Shown piece after piece: positions 1 through 7,549 of a stretch of 32,008 nucleotides of DNA. The DNA is from an uncultured Bacilli bacterium (GTDB lineage: Bacteria; Bacillota_I; Bacilli_A; RF39; UBA660). The stretch lies in assembly GCA_934097015.1 (NCBI GenBank), contig CAKONF010000010.1, positions 1 through 32,008 on the forward strand, given 5' to 3'. The notes under the pieces were generated by a model. The model was not told where the DNA came from, did not search any database, and saw nothing but the letters and a program-made list of their open reading frames with translations. The position numbers were made by a program, and so were the translations under genes. Position 1 is the stretch's first letter; every line of letters starts with the position of its first letter.

Positions 1-95
1 CTTGTTAAAAAGTATGCGTAAGTTAATCCTACAAGAATTAAAAGTACTAAAAATATTCCTGTTGTACTTACTATTATTTTTTGCTTACGATTCAT
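1..95 (-). CDS. N-terminus of a secreted or anchored surface protein (partial, runs off the window start)
   Basis: The visible 31 codons read MNRKQKIIVSTTG, then a hydrophobic segment ending in LVGLTYAYF. This is a signal or anchor sequence of the camelysin/TasA-like 'TYAYF' type seen on Firmicutes surface proteins. An AAAGGAGTG ribosome-binding site lies just upstream of the ATG at 95-93. Only the leader is visible, so the mature function cannot be stated. A large surface protein at the other end of the window belongs to families that often carry such leaders, but no direct link is shown. An 11-base homopolymer about 47 bases upstream of the start may affect expression. Confidence 0.6.
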   Translation of the reverse strand, partial: MNRKQKIIVSTTGIFLVLLILVGLTYAYFLT

Positions 96-120
96 TCTTT
101 TCACACTCCTTTTTTTGCAC

Positions 121-196
121 GAAAAAACATATTTCTTTATACCCCCCCCCCCAACGATTTTTGGGGTTGGGGAAGAAGTATGTTTCTTGTTTTTTC
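121..196 (-). terminator. Terminator-like imperfect palindrome with an 11-base G/C homopolymer
   Basis: On the minus strand, downstream of murC, one arm has ACATACTTCTT followed by CCCC-AA-CCCC. The other has an 11-G run (C at 142-152 on the plus strand), then AAGAAATATGT and TTTTTT. This is the form of a Rho-independent terminator for murC. The plus strand also ends in a T-rich stretch (187-195), so it could work both ways. Outer arms gaaaaaaca (121-129) and tgttttttc (188-196) extend the pairing. The pure homopolymer makes the stem prone to length change. Confidence 0.6.
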
Positions 197-274
197 ATGA
201 ATCGTAAAATTTGCTTTATGTATCTCTACCTTAAATATAATATATCAAATTTAATAATAATAATCAATAATTTT

Positions 275-1648
275 TTATTCGTTTGTTAACATATTTGATA
301 ATTTTGTTATATAACCTGCTCCTAATGTTAATATTAAATCGTTATCTGATACATTTTTTTCTAAATAATCTTTTATTTCATTAAAATCACTAATGTGAAT
401 TCCTTTTTTACCTAAATTATTTAATTCATTTAATATCATTTCTGGACTAACATTAAAAGTATTTTTCTCTCTGGCAGCATATATATCAGTAATTATTATA
501 TTATCAAAATTTAATAATGCTTTTGCAAATGATTTATAGTGATTTTTAACTCTTGAATATGTATGTGGTTCGAATATAACCCATGATTTATTGTAATTTT
601 TATTTAGTATTGCATTGCTAACTGCTTCAACTTCTGTTGGATGATGTCCGTAGTCATCATAAACTTTTGCATTTTTAAACATTCCTTTATATTCGAATCT
701 TCTTGCAGCTCCAGTATATTTTTTTAAACCTTTTTTTATACTTTCTGTACTTATATTATAAAAAGTACATAGTGCTATACAAGCAAGTGAATTTAATACA
801 TTATGTTTACCTATTACACTTAATTCTATTCTTGTTATTAAATTTTCTTTTTCATATAAGTCATAACTTGGATAACCATTTTCATCAAATGAAATATTTT
901 TTGCTATAAAATTATTATTTTCTTTAAAACCATATGTTAATACTTTGGCTTTTGTATAAAGTGCTAATTCTAAACAGTTTTTATCTTCACCATTTAAAAC
1001 TAATACACCATTACTTGGTAAGTGACTAACATATTTTTGAAATGATTTTTTTATATTATCAAAAGTTTTAAAATAATCTAGGTGATCGTTATCTATATTT
1101 AATACTATACTACTTCTTTCTTTGAAGTTTAAAAAACTATCTTTATATTCACAAGATTCAATTATAAAATAATCGCTTTTACCTACTTTATAATTACCGT
1201 GTATGCTATCTAATACTGAACCAACTTGTATTGATGGATCTAATCCAGCTTCTAAAAAACATAAACTTACCATGCTAGTAGTTGTTGTTTTTCCGTGAGT
1301 ACCACTTATACCTATTGTATCTTTAAATAATTTAGTAATTTCTCCTAAAAATTCTCCTCTTTCAAGGGTTTTTATATTAAGTTCGCGAGCATGAATTAAT
1401 TCTGGATTATCATCTTTAATTGCTGCTGTATAAACTACTAAATCTATCTTATCATTTATATTGTTGTAATCATGTGGAATGTTAACTTTTATACCCGCAT
1501 TTGATAATTCAACGGTCATACTATTTTCTTCATTATTACTACCACTTACAGAAAAATTCCAATATTTAAGTATATGAGCTATACCACTCATACTAATACC
1601 ACCAATACCAATCATATAAATATTTTTATAATTTTTTAAATCAAACAT
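275..1648 (-). CDS. murC: UDP-N-acetylmuramate--L-alanine ligase
   Basis: This cytoplasmic Mur ligase uses ATP to add L-alanine to UDP-MurNAc, the first step of peptidoglycan stem-peptide synthesis. The product is 457 aa, the usual length. It shows the N-terminal Rossmann glycine motif GIGGISMSG (residues 14-22), the ATP-binding loop GTHGKTTTT (116-124), the central-domain motif NIDNDHLDYF, and the C-terminal DDYGHHPTEV segment typical of MurC rather than MurD/E/F. The gene stands alone, divergent from rnr. The ATG is preceded by AGAGGTA and a nearby extended -10 box. A terminator-like palindrome follows it. Confidence 0.97.
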   Translation of the reverse strand: MFDLKNYKNIYMIGIGGISMSGIAHILKYWNFSVSGSNNEENSMTVELSNAGIKVNIPHDYNNINDKIDLVVYTAAIKDDNPELIHARELNIKTLERGEFLGEITKLFKDTIGISGTHGKTTTTSMVSLCFLEAGLDPSIQVGSVLDSIHGNYKVGKSDYFIIESCEYKDSFLNFKERSSIVLNIDNDHLDYFKTFDNIKKSFQKYVSHLPSNGVLVLNGEDKNCLELALYTKAKVLTYGFKENNNFIAKNISFDENGYPSYDLYEKENLITRIELSVIGKHNVLNSLACIALCTFYNISTESIKKGLKKYTGAARRFEYKGMFKNAKVYDDYGHHPTEVEAVSNAILNKNYNKSWVIFEPHTYSRVKNHYKSFAKALLNFDNIIITDIYAAREKNTFNVSPEMILNELNNLGKKGIHISDFNEIKDYLEKNVSDNDLILTLGAGYITKLSNMLTNE

Positions 1649-1663
1649 ATCATTACCTCTTTT

Positions 1664-1680
1664 TCTATTAAATTATATCA
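1664..1680 (-). promoter_or_regulatory. Extended -10 promoter of murC
   Basis: Reading leftward there is TGA-TATAAT (plus-strand ATTATA at 1672-1677), an extended sigma-A -10 box. It lies about 24 bases upstream of the murC start, leaving a very short leader. No good -35 hexamer sits at the usual distance, which is common with extended -10 promoters. Confidence 0.5.
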
Positions 1681-1797
1681 TAATTTTGTATATTTATTGT
1701 TAAATTAAAGAAATTTTAAAATATTTTACAAAAAAGTGTATTTTATATTTACAAATATAAAAAAATGTGTGATATTTTTATTAGAGAGGGTTTAAAA

Positions 1798-3921
1798 ATG
1801 GAAGACGAGATAATAAAAACAATAGAAAAAAAGAGTTGTGATTATAATACAATAAAAAAAGTTAGTGGATTAGATGATTCATTGTTAAATAAAATTTTAA
1901 CAAAATTAGTTGATGAAAAAAGAATATTTTTGAATGAAAAAGGAAAATACAATATTATTACAGATGAATATATTATTGCTACTTTAAAAAAGTGTTCTAA
2001 AGGATTTTCTTATATTAAAGATAATGATGAAAAAATTATTATAGAACCTGAATATTTGCATACTGCTTTAAAAGATGATTTAGTCGTAGTAGAAAGATAT
2101 GGTTCTAAGGGAAAAGTATCTGGTATATTAAAAAGAAAGAATAATAAATTAGTTTGTGAATTAAAAGAAAAGAATAATAAATTAATTTTAGTGCCTTTTA
2201 ATGGTAATAAAGAAATTACTATTAATGCTAAGAAAAATATTATTAATGATTTAATTATTGGTGACAGAGTTTATATTTATTTAGAAAATAGAGCTGATGA
2301 ATTTAATAATATCAATGTTAGTGAAGTGTTTAAAATTGGAAATAGTAAAGACGTTATGTGTGATGAAATATCAATTGCAATGAGTAATGGTTTTGATATT
2401 GATTTTAGTGAAGACGCTTTAGAAGAGGTAAAAAATATTCCAACAATAGTTAGTGAAGAAGAAATTGGTGATAGATATGATTTTAGAGATGAAAATATTT
2501 TTACAATAGATTCTATTACTACTAAAGATATGGATGATGCAATTAGTATAAGAAAATTAGATAATGGTAATTATTTAGTTGGCGTTCATATTGCGGACGT
2601 TGCTTATTATTTAAAACCTAATATGGAGTTATTTAAAGAAGCATTAAGTAGAGGAACTAGTGTTTATTTAGGTTATAAAGTTTTTCCTATGATACCTCGT
2701 GAATTATCTAATGGTATTTGTTCTTTGAATGAAAAAGTTGATAGATTAACTAAAAGCACTATATTTGAGTTTGATGTAAAAAAGAAAAAAATAGTTAATT
2801 ATAAAATAGTTGATTCTGTTATTAATTCTAAAAAGAAAATGAGTTATGAAGATTTGAATAATTATTTTAAAACTGGAGAAATAGATGAAGATTATTATCC
2901 TTTATTAAAAGATATAGATTTGATAAGAGAGTTTGCATATATGGCAAATAAATCGAGAAAAAAGAAGGGAAATCTAGAATTTGAATCAAATGAATTGAAA
3001 GTAAAAACTGATTTATATGATGAAAATGTTATTGTAGGTTTTGAAAAGAGAAAAGTTAGTGAGGCTGAAAAAATTATTGAAATATTCATGATTTTAGCTA
3101 ACGAAGTTGTTGCAACAGAATTTACTAAAAGAAATATACCTTTTATTTATAGAACTCATGGTAATCCTGATGATATTAAATTGGATAAAACTATTGGTAT
3201 AATTGAAAATTTAGGTTATAGATTAGTTAGAATACAAAATGCAAACGGTCAAAAAGCAATACAAAGTATTTTAGATGATTATAAAGGCACTCCTGAATAT
3301 ACAATTATTTCTAATTTACTTTTAAGAAGTATGGCTAGAGCTAAATATTCAACAAATAATGAAGGGCATTTTGGATTAGCACTTGACAATTATTGTCATT
3401 CTACCTCTCCTATTAGAAGATTCCCTGATTTAATAGTTCAAACATTAATAAATATATTTATTAATAATGATTATTCAAAGAATAATCATTGGAAAAGTTT
3501 AATAAATGATTTAAACGATATTGCAGATCATTCTAGTTATAAGGAAAGAAAAGAAGATGATGCTGAAAAAGATTATTTGAAATTGAAAATGGCTAAATAT
3601 ATGTCAAATCATATAGATGAGGAATTTGAAGGTATATTATTGGATGTAGATAAGGATAATGTATTTATAAAATTAGATAATCATGTTAAAGGTATACTAG
3701 ATTTAAATACTGATTTTGGAGAAGCATTTGATATAAATTATCATAATAAATCACTTGAGTGTAAATATTCTAAAAATAGATTAGTACTTGGTACAAGATT
3801 AAAATTAAAAGTTTCTAAGGTTAATGTGCCACAAAAAGAAATATATTTTGAAATAAAAGAAATTATCAAAAATATTGATGATGAAGTTAAAAAGAAAGAA
3901 TTAGTCAAAAAAAATGATTAA
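1798..3921 (+). CDS. rnr: Ribonuclease R (RNase II/RNB family 3'-5' exoribonuclease)
   Basis: Processive exoribonuclease that degrades structured RNA and helps in RNA quality control. The chosen ATG gives 707 aa and has GAGAGGG eight bases upstream; an earlier in-frame ATG at 1765 lacks a ribosome-binding site. An N-terminal winged-helix-like region and cold-shock-type segments precede the RNB domain. Its metal-binding aspartates keep the usual spacing (D238, D244, D246, D247 in DSITTKDMDDA). The motif HSTSPIRRFPDL follows, then a C-terminal S1 domain (EGILLDVDKDNVFIKLDNHVKG) and a Lys-rich tail. No smpB or secG, its frequent partners, are adjacent. The gene stands alone, convergent with the ORF6N gene. 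Confidence 0.95.
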   Translation: MEDEIIKTIEKKSCDYNTIKKVSGLDDSLLNKILTKLVDEKRIFLNEKGKYNIITDEYIIATLKKCSKGFSYIKDNDEKIIIEPEYLHTALKDDLVVVERYGSKGKVSGILKRKNNKLVCELKEKNNKLILVPFNGNKEITINAKKNIINDLIIGDRVYIYLENRADEFNNINVSEVFKIGNSKDVMCDEISIAMSNGFDIDFSEDALEEVKNIPTIVSEEEIGDRYDFRDENIFTIDSITTKDMDDAISIRKLDNGNYLVGVHIADVAYYLKPNMELFKEALSRGTSVYLGYKVFPMIPRELSNGICSLNEKVDRLTKSTIFEFDVKKKKIVNYKIVDSVINSKKKMSYEDLNNYFKTGEIDEDYYPLLKDIDLIREFAYMANKSRKKKGNLEFESNELKVKTDLYDENVIVGFEKRKVSEAEKIIEIFMILANEVVATEFTKRNIPFIYRTHGNPDDIKLDKTIGIIENLGYRLVRIQNANGQKAIQSILDDYKGTPEYTIISNLLLRSMARAKYSTNNEGHFGLALDNYCHSTSPIRRFPDLIVQTLINIFINNDYSKNNHWKSLINDLNDIADHSSYKERKEDDAEKDYLKLKMAKYMSNHIDEEFEGILLDVDKDNVFIKLDNHVKGILDLNTDFGEAFDINYHNKSLECKYSKNRLVLGTRLKLKVSKVNVPQKEIYFEIKEIIKNIDDEVKKKELVKKND

Positions 3922-3947
3922 TTTTTTTATGATTTAATCTTTTAGTA

Positions 3948-4802
3948 TTAAGAATTAATTGTTTTTAAAAGTTCTTTCAATATGCTTTCGTTTTCAATTT
4001 TACTTATACAAAAACATTTTTTTCCTAAGTCTTTAAAACTTGCTCCACAATGGTATAAAGTTTTATAATCTAATATTATAAATCTATCATGGTATTTATT
4101 TGAAAACTTTACTTTAACATTGTTGTATTGTTTATTGTATTTTTCAAGGGTTTCTTTATCTATTTCTTTTGTGTAAATAATAATATTAACTTTTATTTTA
4201 GAACAAATATCTAAAAATTTTTTATCAATATAGTTATCAATAATTATAACATTTTTAGAAGCAGTATTTAATATATCTATGAGTAAAGAGTAAGCATCAT
4301 AAAATTGTCCTTCGAAGAACATATCATTTAAATCTCTTTTCTTATCAAATTCTTTAAAAGATTCCTGTAATAATTTTATATCTTCTGTATTTTTTATAAC
4401 TTGATTATTAATATATTTTTGTTCTAATAAATTTGTTGAAATATATCTTCTCATCAAAACAAATGCGTCCATTATCGCTAAACTAATTTCTTCTGCTACA
4501 TTTGTTCTTAATATTGCACTTAACATTGCAACACCTTGTTCGGTAAAAGCATAAGGTAATACTCTAGATTTTTTATTTGCGGTCCCAATCCGGGACCACA
4601 AATTTTGTACCTCATAATTTGTTAATTGAAACATAAATCTTTCTGGAAAACGATTTATATGTCTCTTAACTGCTTGGTTAATTGTCTTAGTTCCATTTGA
4701 ACATTGATAGAGTTTTGCTAAATCACTATCAAGCATTACTTGAACTCCTCTTATTTCATAAATCATATTTTCTATCTTTTCTTGTTTTACTAATTCATTC
4801 AT
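3948..4802 (-). CDS. ORF6N-domain DNA-binding protein with a C-terminal PLD-like domain
   Basis: The first 100 residues match the ORF6N domain found in phage antirepressor-like proteins (IYEIRGVQVMLDSDLAKLY, then RFMFQLT and LPYAFTEQGVAMLSAIL). The C-terminal half resembles a phospholipase D-like nuclease domain: HDRFIILD (an HxRx4D variant of HxKx4D) followed by GASFKDLGKK. DNA binding, with possible nuclease or antirepressor activity, is inferred from the family; the cellular role is unknown. The ATG at 4802 (284 aa) has AAAGGAG nine bases upstream. An in-frame ATG at 4874 would add 24 residues but lies before a hairpin and has only a weak ribosome-binding site. It is a solitary gene between core genes and may be of phage or mobile origin. 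Confidence 0.8.
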   Translation of the reverse strand: MNELVKQEKIENMIYEIRGVQVMLDSDLAKLYQCSNGTKTINQAVKRHINRFPERFMFQLTNYEVQNLWSRIGTANKKSRVLPYAFTEQGVAMLSAILRTNVAEEISLAIMDAFVLMRRYISTNLLEQKYINNQVIKNTEDIKLLQESFKEFDKKRDLNDMFFEGQFYDAYSLLIDILNTASKNVIIIDNYIDKKFLDICSKIKVNIIIYTKEIDKETLEKYNKQYNNVKVKFSNKYHDRFIILDYKTLYHCGASFKDLGKKCFCISKIENESILKELLKTINS

Positions 4803-4825
4803 ATCATTTTTCTCCTTTTCTAAAA

Positions 4826-4858
4826 CAAAAAAGAGATATATTCTATAAAATATACCTC
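4826..4858 (-). terminator. Hairpin plus T-run in the ORF6N leader (possible attenuator)
   Basis: A 26-bp near-palindrome at 4833-4858 (GAGGTATATTTTATAG read leftward, with the mirrored arm ending in CTC) is followed on the minus strand by TTTTTTG. It lies between the candidate promoter and the ribosome-binding site, so it would end transcription before the gene unless disrupted. Confidence 0.5.
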
Positions 4859-4890
4859 GCATACATGCATACAATCTTCGTTGCTTAAAG

Positions 4891-4920
4891 ATTATACACT
4901 CTAGTCGTTCAAATTGTCAT
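4891..4920 (-). promoter_or_regulatory. Promoter of the ORF6N gene
   Basis: Reading leftward: ATGACA (4915-4920), an 18-bp spacer, then TATAAT (4891-4896), a plausible sigma-A promoter. The predicted leader is about 80 nt and contains a repeated GCATAC element (4859-4872) and the hairpin with T-run. The repeat could be an operator, but this is only a suggestion. Confidence 0.5.
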
Positions 4921-4990
4921 ATTAATATATAGCAACTTAATTAATACATTTAAATTTTACCAAACATTTTGTTAACTAACAAGTAAAACA

Positions 4991-6199
4991 TTAATTTTTT
5001 TTTAAAACACATATAGTTTCAAAATGATAAGTATTACTAAACATATCTAGTAAATATATTTTATTTACTGAATATTTTTCTTTTAATAAATTAATATCTC
5101 TTCCTAAAGTAATAGGATTACAAGAAACATATATTATTGTACTAGCATTAGTGTTTAATACATCATTTATCATATTTTTATAAAGTCCACTTCTAGGAGG
5201 ATCAATTATTAAAGTATCTATGTTTTCTTTTATATTACTTATTAATTTGCTACTATCTCCACACATATAATAAGTATTATTAATATTATTTATTTTAGCA
5301 TTATTGATTGCATCTATTATACTATTTCTATTTAATTCTATGCCATATATTTTATCAAATTTATAACTGATTGCTTGGCCTAAAAAACCTACTCCACAAT
5401 ATAAATCTAATAATATTTTTCCACAGCAATTATCATTTATAATATTTATTATCTCTTTAGTGATACTATTATTTATTTGAAAGAAAGAATTATAATTAAC
5501 TTTAAATAATTTATTATTAATCATTTCATAAAAGAAATTATCTCCATAATATTTTTTTTCATTAATAACTATTCCAACTAATTTTATATTATTTTTTAAA
5601 TTATTTATGTCTATATTAACTTTATCATTTGTTTTTATACTTAATAAAATTTCATTATTATAATTAGATCTTATTGTTATATTTCCACTTTTTATATTAA
5701 TATATTTTTTATTTTCTATTACTTTATTAATAGATTCTTTTGCTAATATACAATTTTTTATTTCTATAAAGTTGTGTGTTTTAGAATTATAATATCCCCA
5801 TTTGTTGTCTTGTATTTTTAATTCAATTTTGTTTCTATAATTTATAATATCTTTATTTTTGATAACGTTAATATCTTTATCTATATTGCTAAATTTATTT
5901 AATATATTTTTTAATTTATCTTTTTTATATTGTATTTGGGTATTATAATCCATGTGTAGTATATTACAACCTCCACAGTAATTATAATAAGGGCATTTAA
6001 CATTTATTCTATTATTTGATTTTGTAATATATTTTATTACTTCTGCTTCGTAGTATTTTGTAGTTTCTTTAGTAATATTTATATCAACTATTTCATCTAT
6101 CATAGCATTATTAATAAAAACTATTTTATTATCTATGTGTGCTATTCCACGACCAAAATCATCTAATTTTCCTATTTTAATATTATTTTTTATATTCAT
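4991..6199 (-). CDS. RNA m5U methyltransferase of the RlmD/RlmCD/TrmA family
   Basis: SAM-dependent uracil-C5 methyltransferase, most likely acting on 23S rRNA. The 402-aa product has an N-terminal TRAM-like segment (residues 1-58) and the four [4Fe-4S] ligands C69, C75, C78 and C150 (CPYYNYCGGC, then KNC). The SAM-binding motif is LLDLYCGVGFLG (263-274), followed by DPPRSGL (333-339), the nucleophile C360 in VSCNP and the catalytic glutamate E395 in HFETI. It overlaps the 3' end of rluB by 17 bases, so the two rRNA-modification genes probably form one transcript. Whether it is RlmD-like or the dual-site Gram-positive RlmCD cannot be decided from sequence alone. Confidence 0.9.
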   Translation of the reverse strand: MNIKNNIKIGKLDDFGRGIAHIDNKIVFINNAMIDEIVDINITKETTKYYEAEVIKYITKSNNRINVKCPYYNYCGGCNILHMDYNTQIQYKKDKLKNILNKFSNIDKDINVIKNKDIINYRNKIELKIQDNKWGYYNSKTHNFIEIKNCILAKESINKVIENKKYINIKSGNITIRSNYNNEILLSIKTNDKVNIDINNLKNNIKLVGIVINEKKYYGDNFFYEMINNKLFKVNYNSFFQINNSITKEIINIINDNCCGKILLDLYCGVGFLGQAISYKFDKIYGIELNRNSIIDAINNAKINNINNTYYMCGDSSKLISNIKENIDTLIIDPPRSGLYKNMINDVLNTNASTIIYVSCNPITLGRDINLLKEKYSVNKIYLLDMFSNTYHFETICVLKKN

Positions 6200-6899
6200 A
6201 TAATTTTTTCACTTCTTTTATAGATAGTTGTCTATATTCTCCACTTTTAAGACCATTTAAATTTAAAAATGCATATTCTATTCTGGTTAGTTTATCTACT
6301 AAATAATTAAGTTCCCTAAATACTCTTTTTATAATGTGATTACGTCCTTCTATAATACTTATTTCAACAATACTATAATCTTTTTCTTTATCGTTCTTTT
6401 TTATTTTAACACGTGTTGGAGTACATTTAACTCCATCAACTTTTATACCTTGTTCTAATTTTTTTAAATCACTTATTTCAAAATATTTGTTTAATTTAGC
6501 AACATATTTTTTTTCTACTTTATTATTAGGATGCATTAATGTGTTAGCAAGTTCTCCATCATTTGTTAATAGTATTAATCCAGTAGTATCATAATCTAGT
6601 CTTCCAATAGGATATATACGTTTTTTGGTATCTATTAAATCTACTACAGTTTTTCTACCTTTATCATCACTAACACTTGATATAATTCCTCTAGGTTTAT
6701 TAAGTAAATATACTACTTTATCTTCTTCTAAACTAAGTACTTTTCCTTCTACTTCTATTGCATCAGTTTTATTTACTTTAGTTCCTAATTCAGTAATCTT
6801 TTCTCCGTTTACGTATACTTTACCTTTACTTATTAATTCTTCTGCTTTTCTTCTAGAACAATAACCACTATTTGCGATTATTTTTTGTAATCTTTCCAT
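6183..6899 (-). CDS. rluB: Ribosomal large subunit pseudouridine synthase B-type (RsuA/RluB family)
   Basis: Converts a specific 23S rRNA uridine to pseudouridine. The 238-aa product has an S4 RNA-binding domain (ERLQKIIANSGYCSRRKAEE) and the catalytic domain motif GRLDYDTTGL with Asp102. It ends with RNHIIKRVFRELNY, which is RluB/RluE/RsuA-like. The start at 6899 has AGAAGTGA upstream; an ATG six codons earlier has no ribosome-binding site. In Bacillus subtilis rluB follows dacB-spmA-spmB. The same order is seen here but broken by the 2-kb insertion just upstream. Confidence 0.93.
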   Translation of the reverse strand: MERLQKIIANSGYCSRRKAEELISKGKVYVNGEKITELGTKVNKTDAIEVEGKVLSLEEDKVVYLLNKPRGIISSVSDDKGRKTVVDLIDTKKRIYPIGRLDYDTTGLILLTNDGELANTLMHPNNKVEKKYVAKLNKYFEISDLKKLEQGIKVDGVKCTPTRVKIKKNDKEKDYSIVEISIIEGRNHIIKRVFRELNYLVDKLTRIEYAFLNLNGLKSGEYRQLSIKEVKKLYEYKK

Positions 6900-6923
6900 A
6901 AAGTTCACTTCTTTCATAGATGT

Positions 6924-6932
6924 ATTTTATCA
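6924..6932 (-). promoter_or_regulatory. Extended -10 promoter of rluB-rlmD
   Basis: TGA-TAAAAT read leftward, about 25 bases upstream of the rluB start and just downstream of a terminator hairpin. No clear -35 box is visible. Confidence 0.4.
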
Positions 6933-6940
6933 TATATTTT

Positions 6941-6968
6941 ATAAAATAAAAAGTAGATTATCATCTAC
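6941..6968 (-). terminator. Rho-independent terminator upstream of rluB
   Basis: Minus strand: GTAGAT-GATA-ATCTAC (6953-6968) followed by TTTTTATTTTAT. It now follows the truncated Nudix gene. Because the bases just before it copy the spmB 3' end, it was probably the original terminator of the dacB-spmA-spmB unit. Confidence 0.6.
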
Positions 6969-6993
6969 CAAAGAATAAGTAAACTACTAAAAA
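6963..6993. repeat. 31-bp direct repeat, rluB-side copy
   Basis: Identical in 30 of 31 bases to 8972-9002, where it encodes the spmB C-terminus (VYLFFGR and stop). Here it still spells VYLFFGR-stop on the minus strand with no gene body attached, so it is a duplicated end marking one border of the insertion. Confidence 0.85.
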
Positions 6994-6999
6994 TATTTA

Positions 7000-7362
7000 T
7001 TAAAACAATTTTAAACTCCATCTTAAATTTTCATTTTCGTTTTCATTATCAATATAAATCATTTCATTTATTTCTTCGTTGTTAAAAACTTCTAACAACT
7101 TATCAAAGTCATATGCTAAATTTTTTGTTTTTAATTTTTTTTCTTCAATCCAATAAACTTTTCCTTCTGATGTTTCTTTAATTAATTCTCCTTCAAAATC
7201 ATCAGATGTAAACAAAATTATTAATTGTCTTTCTTTTTTCTCTTTATCATACCAATCTTTAATACCACATATTTTAACTTTATTTAATTTTAGTCCTGTT
7301 TCTTCATAAACTTCTCTTTCAGTTGCATTATTTTTTGTTATTATATTGTAAAAGGAATGATA
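7000..7362 (-). pseudogene. Nudix hydrolase fragment lacking its N-terminal half
   Basis: The open frame contains REVYEETGL, the second half of the Nudix box, followed by a C-terminal region typical of MutT/YtkD-like hydrolases (GIKDWYD, FTSDDFEGEL, EGKVYWIEEKKL, NLAYDFDKLLEVFNN). The glycine-rich first half of the Nudix box (GGKxExGE) and everything before it are absent. An in-frame stop lies at 7363-7365, and no ATG or ribosome-binding site precedes the conserved part. The protein is probably non-functional. The break lies beside a fragment carrying an IS end, which suggests rearrangement. Confidence 0.75.
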
Positions 7363-7366
7363 TTAA

Positions 7367-7477
7367 ATGGCAAAAAAATCTTATCACTTAGAAGAATTAA
7401 TAAATACAATGAAAGAATTCGATTGTGAAATCGAAGATAACTTTGAAGAACAAATACAAAAAGTATTAACTATGTGA
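7367..7477 (+). other. 36-codon ORF ending in the IS-tail sequence (probably a gene fragment)
   Basis: ATG to TGA with AAAGGA 11 bases upstream. Residues 1-24 (MAKKSYHLEELINTMKEFDC and on) are unrecognised. The last 12 residues (NFEEQIQKVLTM) match the end of the transposase remnant at 8890-8927. It is probably a chimera made when an IS end was joined to other DNA. Expression is possible but not shown. Confidence 0.3.
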
Positions 7478-7505
7478 TTTTTTGCAATTTTATGAATTTA
7501 TCCTG
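7439..7505 (+). repeat. IS right end, copy 1
   Basis: 67 bp nearly identical to 8890-8955 (one extra A and one a/g difference). It includes the last codons of a transposase and ends in ATCCTG. Read from the outside the end is CAGGATAAATTCATAAAATT, a plausible terminal inverted repeat. No matching left end was found. Confidence 0.7.
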
Positions 7506-7549
7506 CCTTTTTTACTTTGTCAACAGTCTGAAAAGTTTTTAAAACTTTT

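Noticed and set aside
2..289. 95-aa plus-strand frame over the left palindrome
   Set aside because: It runs antisense through a partial surface gene start and a terminator, and part is translated from homopolymer; no ribosome-binding site.
1700..1760. Promoter for rnr
   Set aside because: Several AT-rich hexamers could be paired, but none has both boxes at good spacing, so none is reported.
1765..1797. Earlier ATG for rnr adding 11 residues
   Set aside because: No ribosome-binding site, and the GAGAGGG site is placed correctly only for the ATG at 1798.
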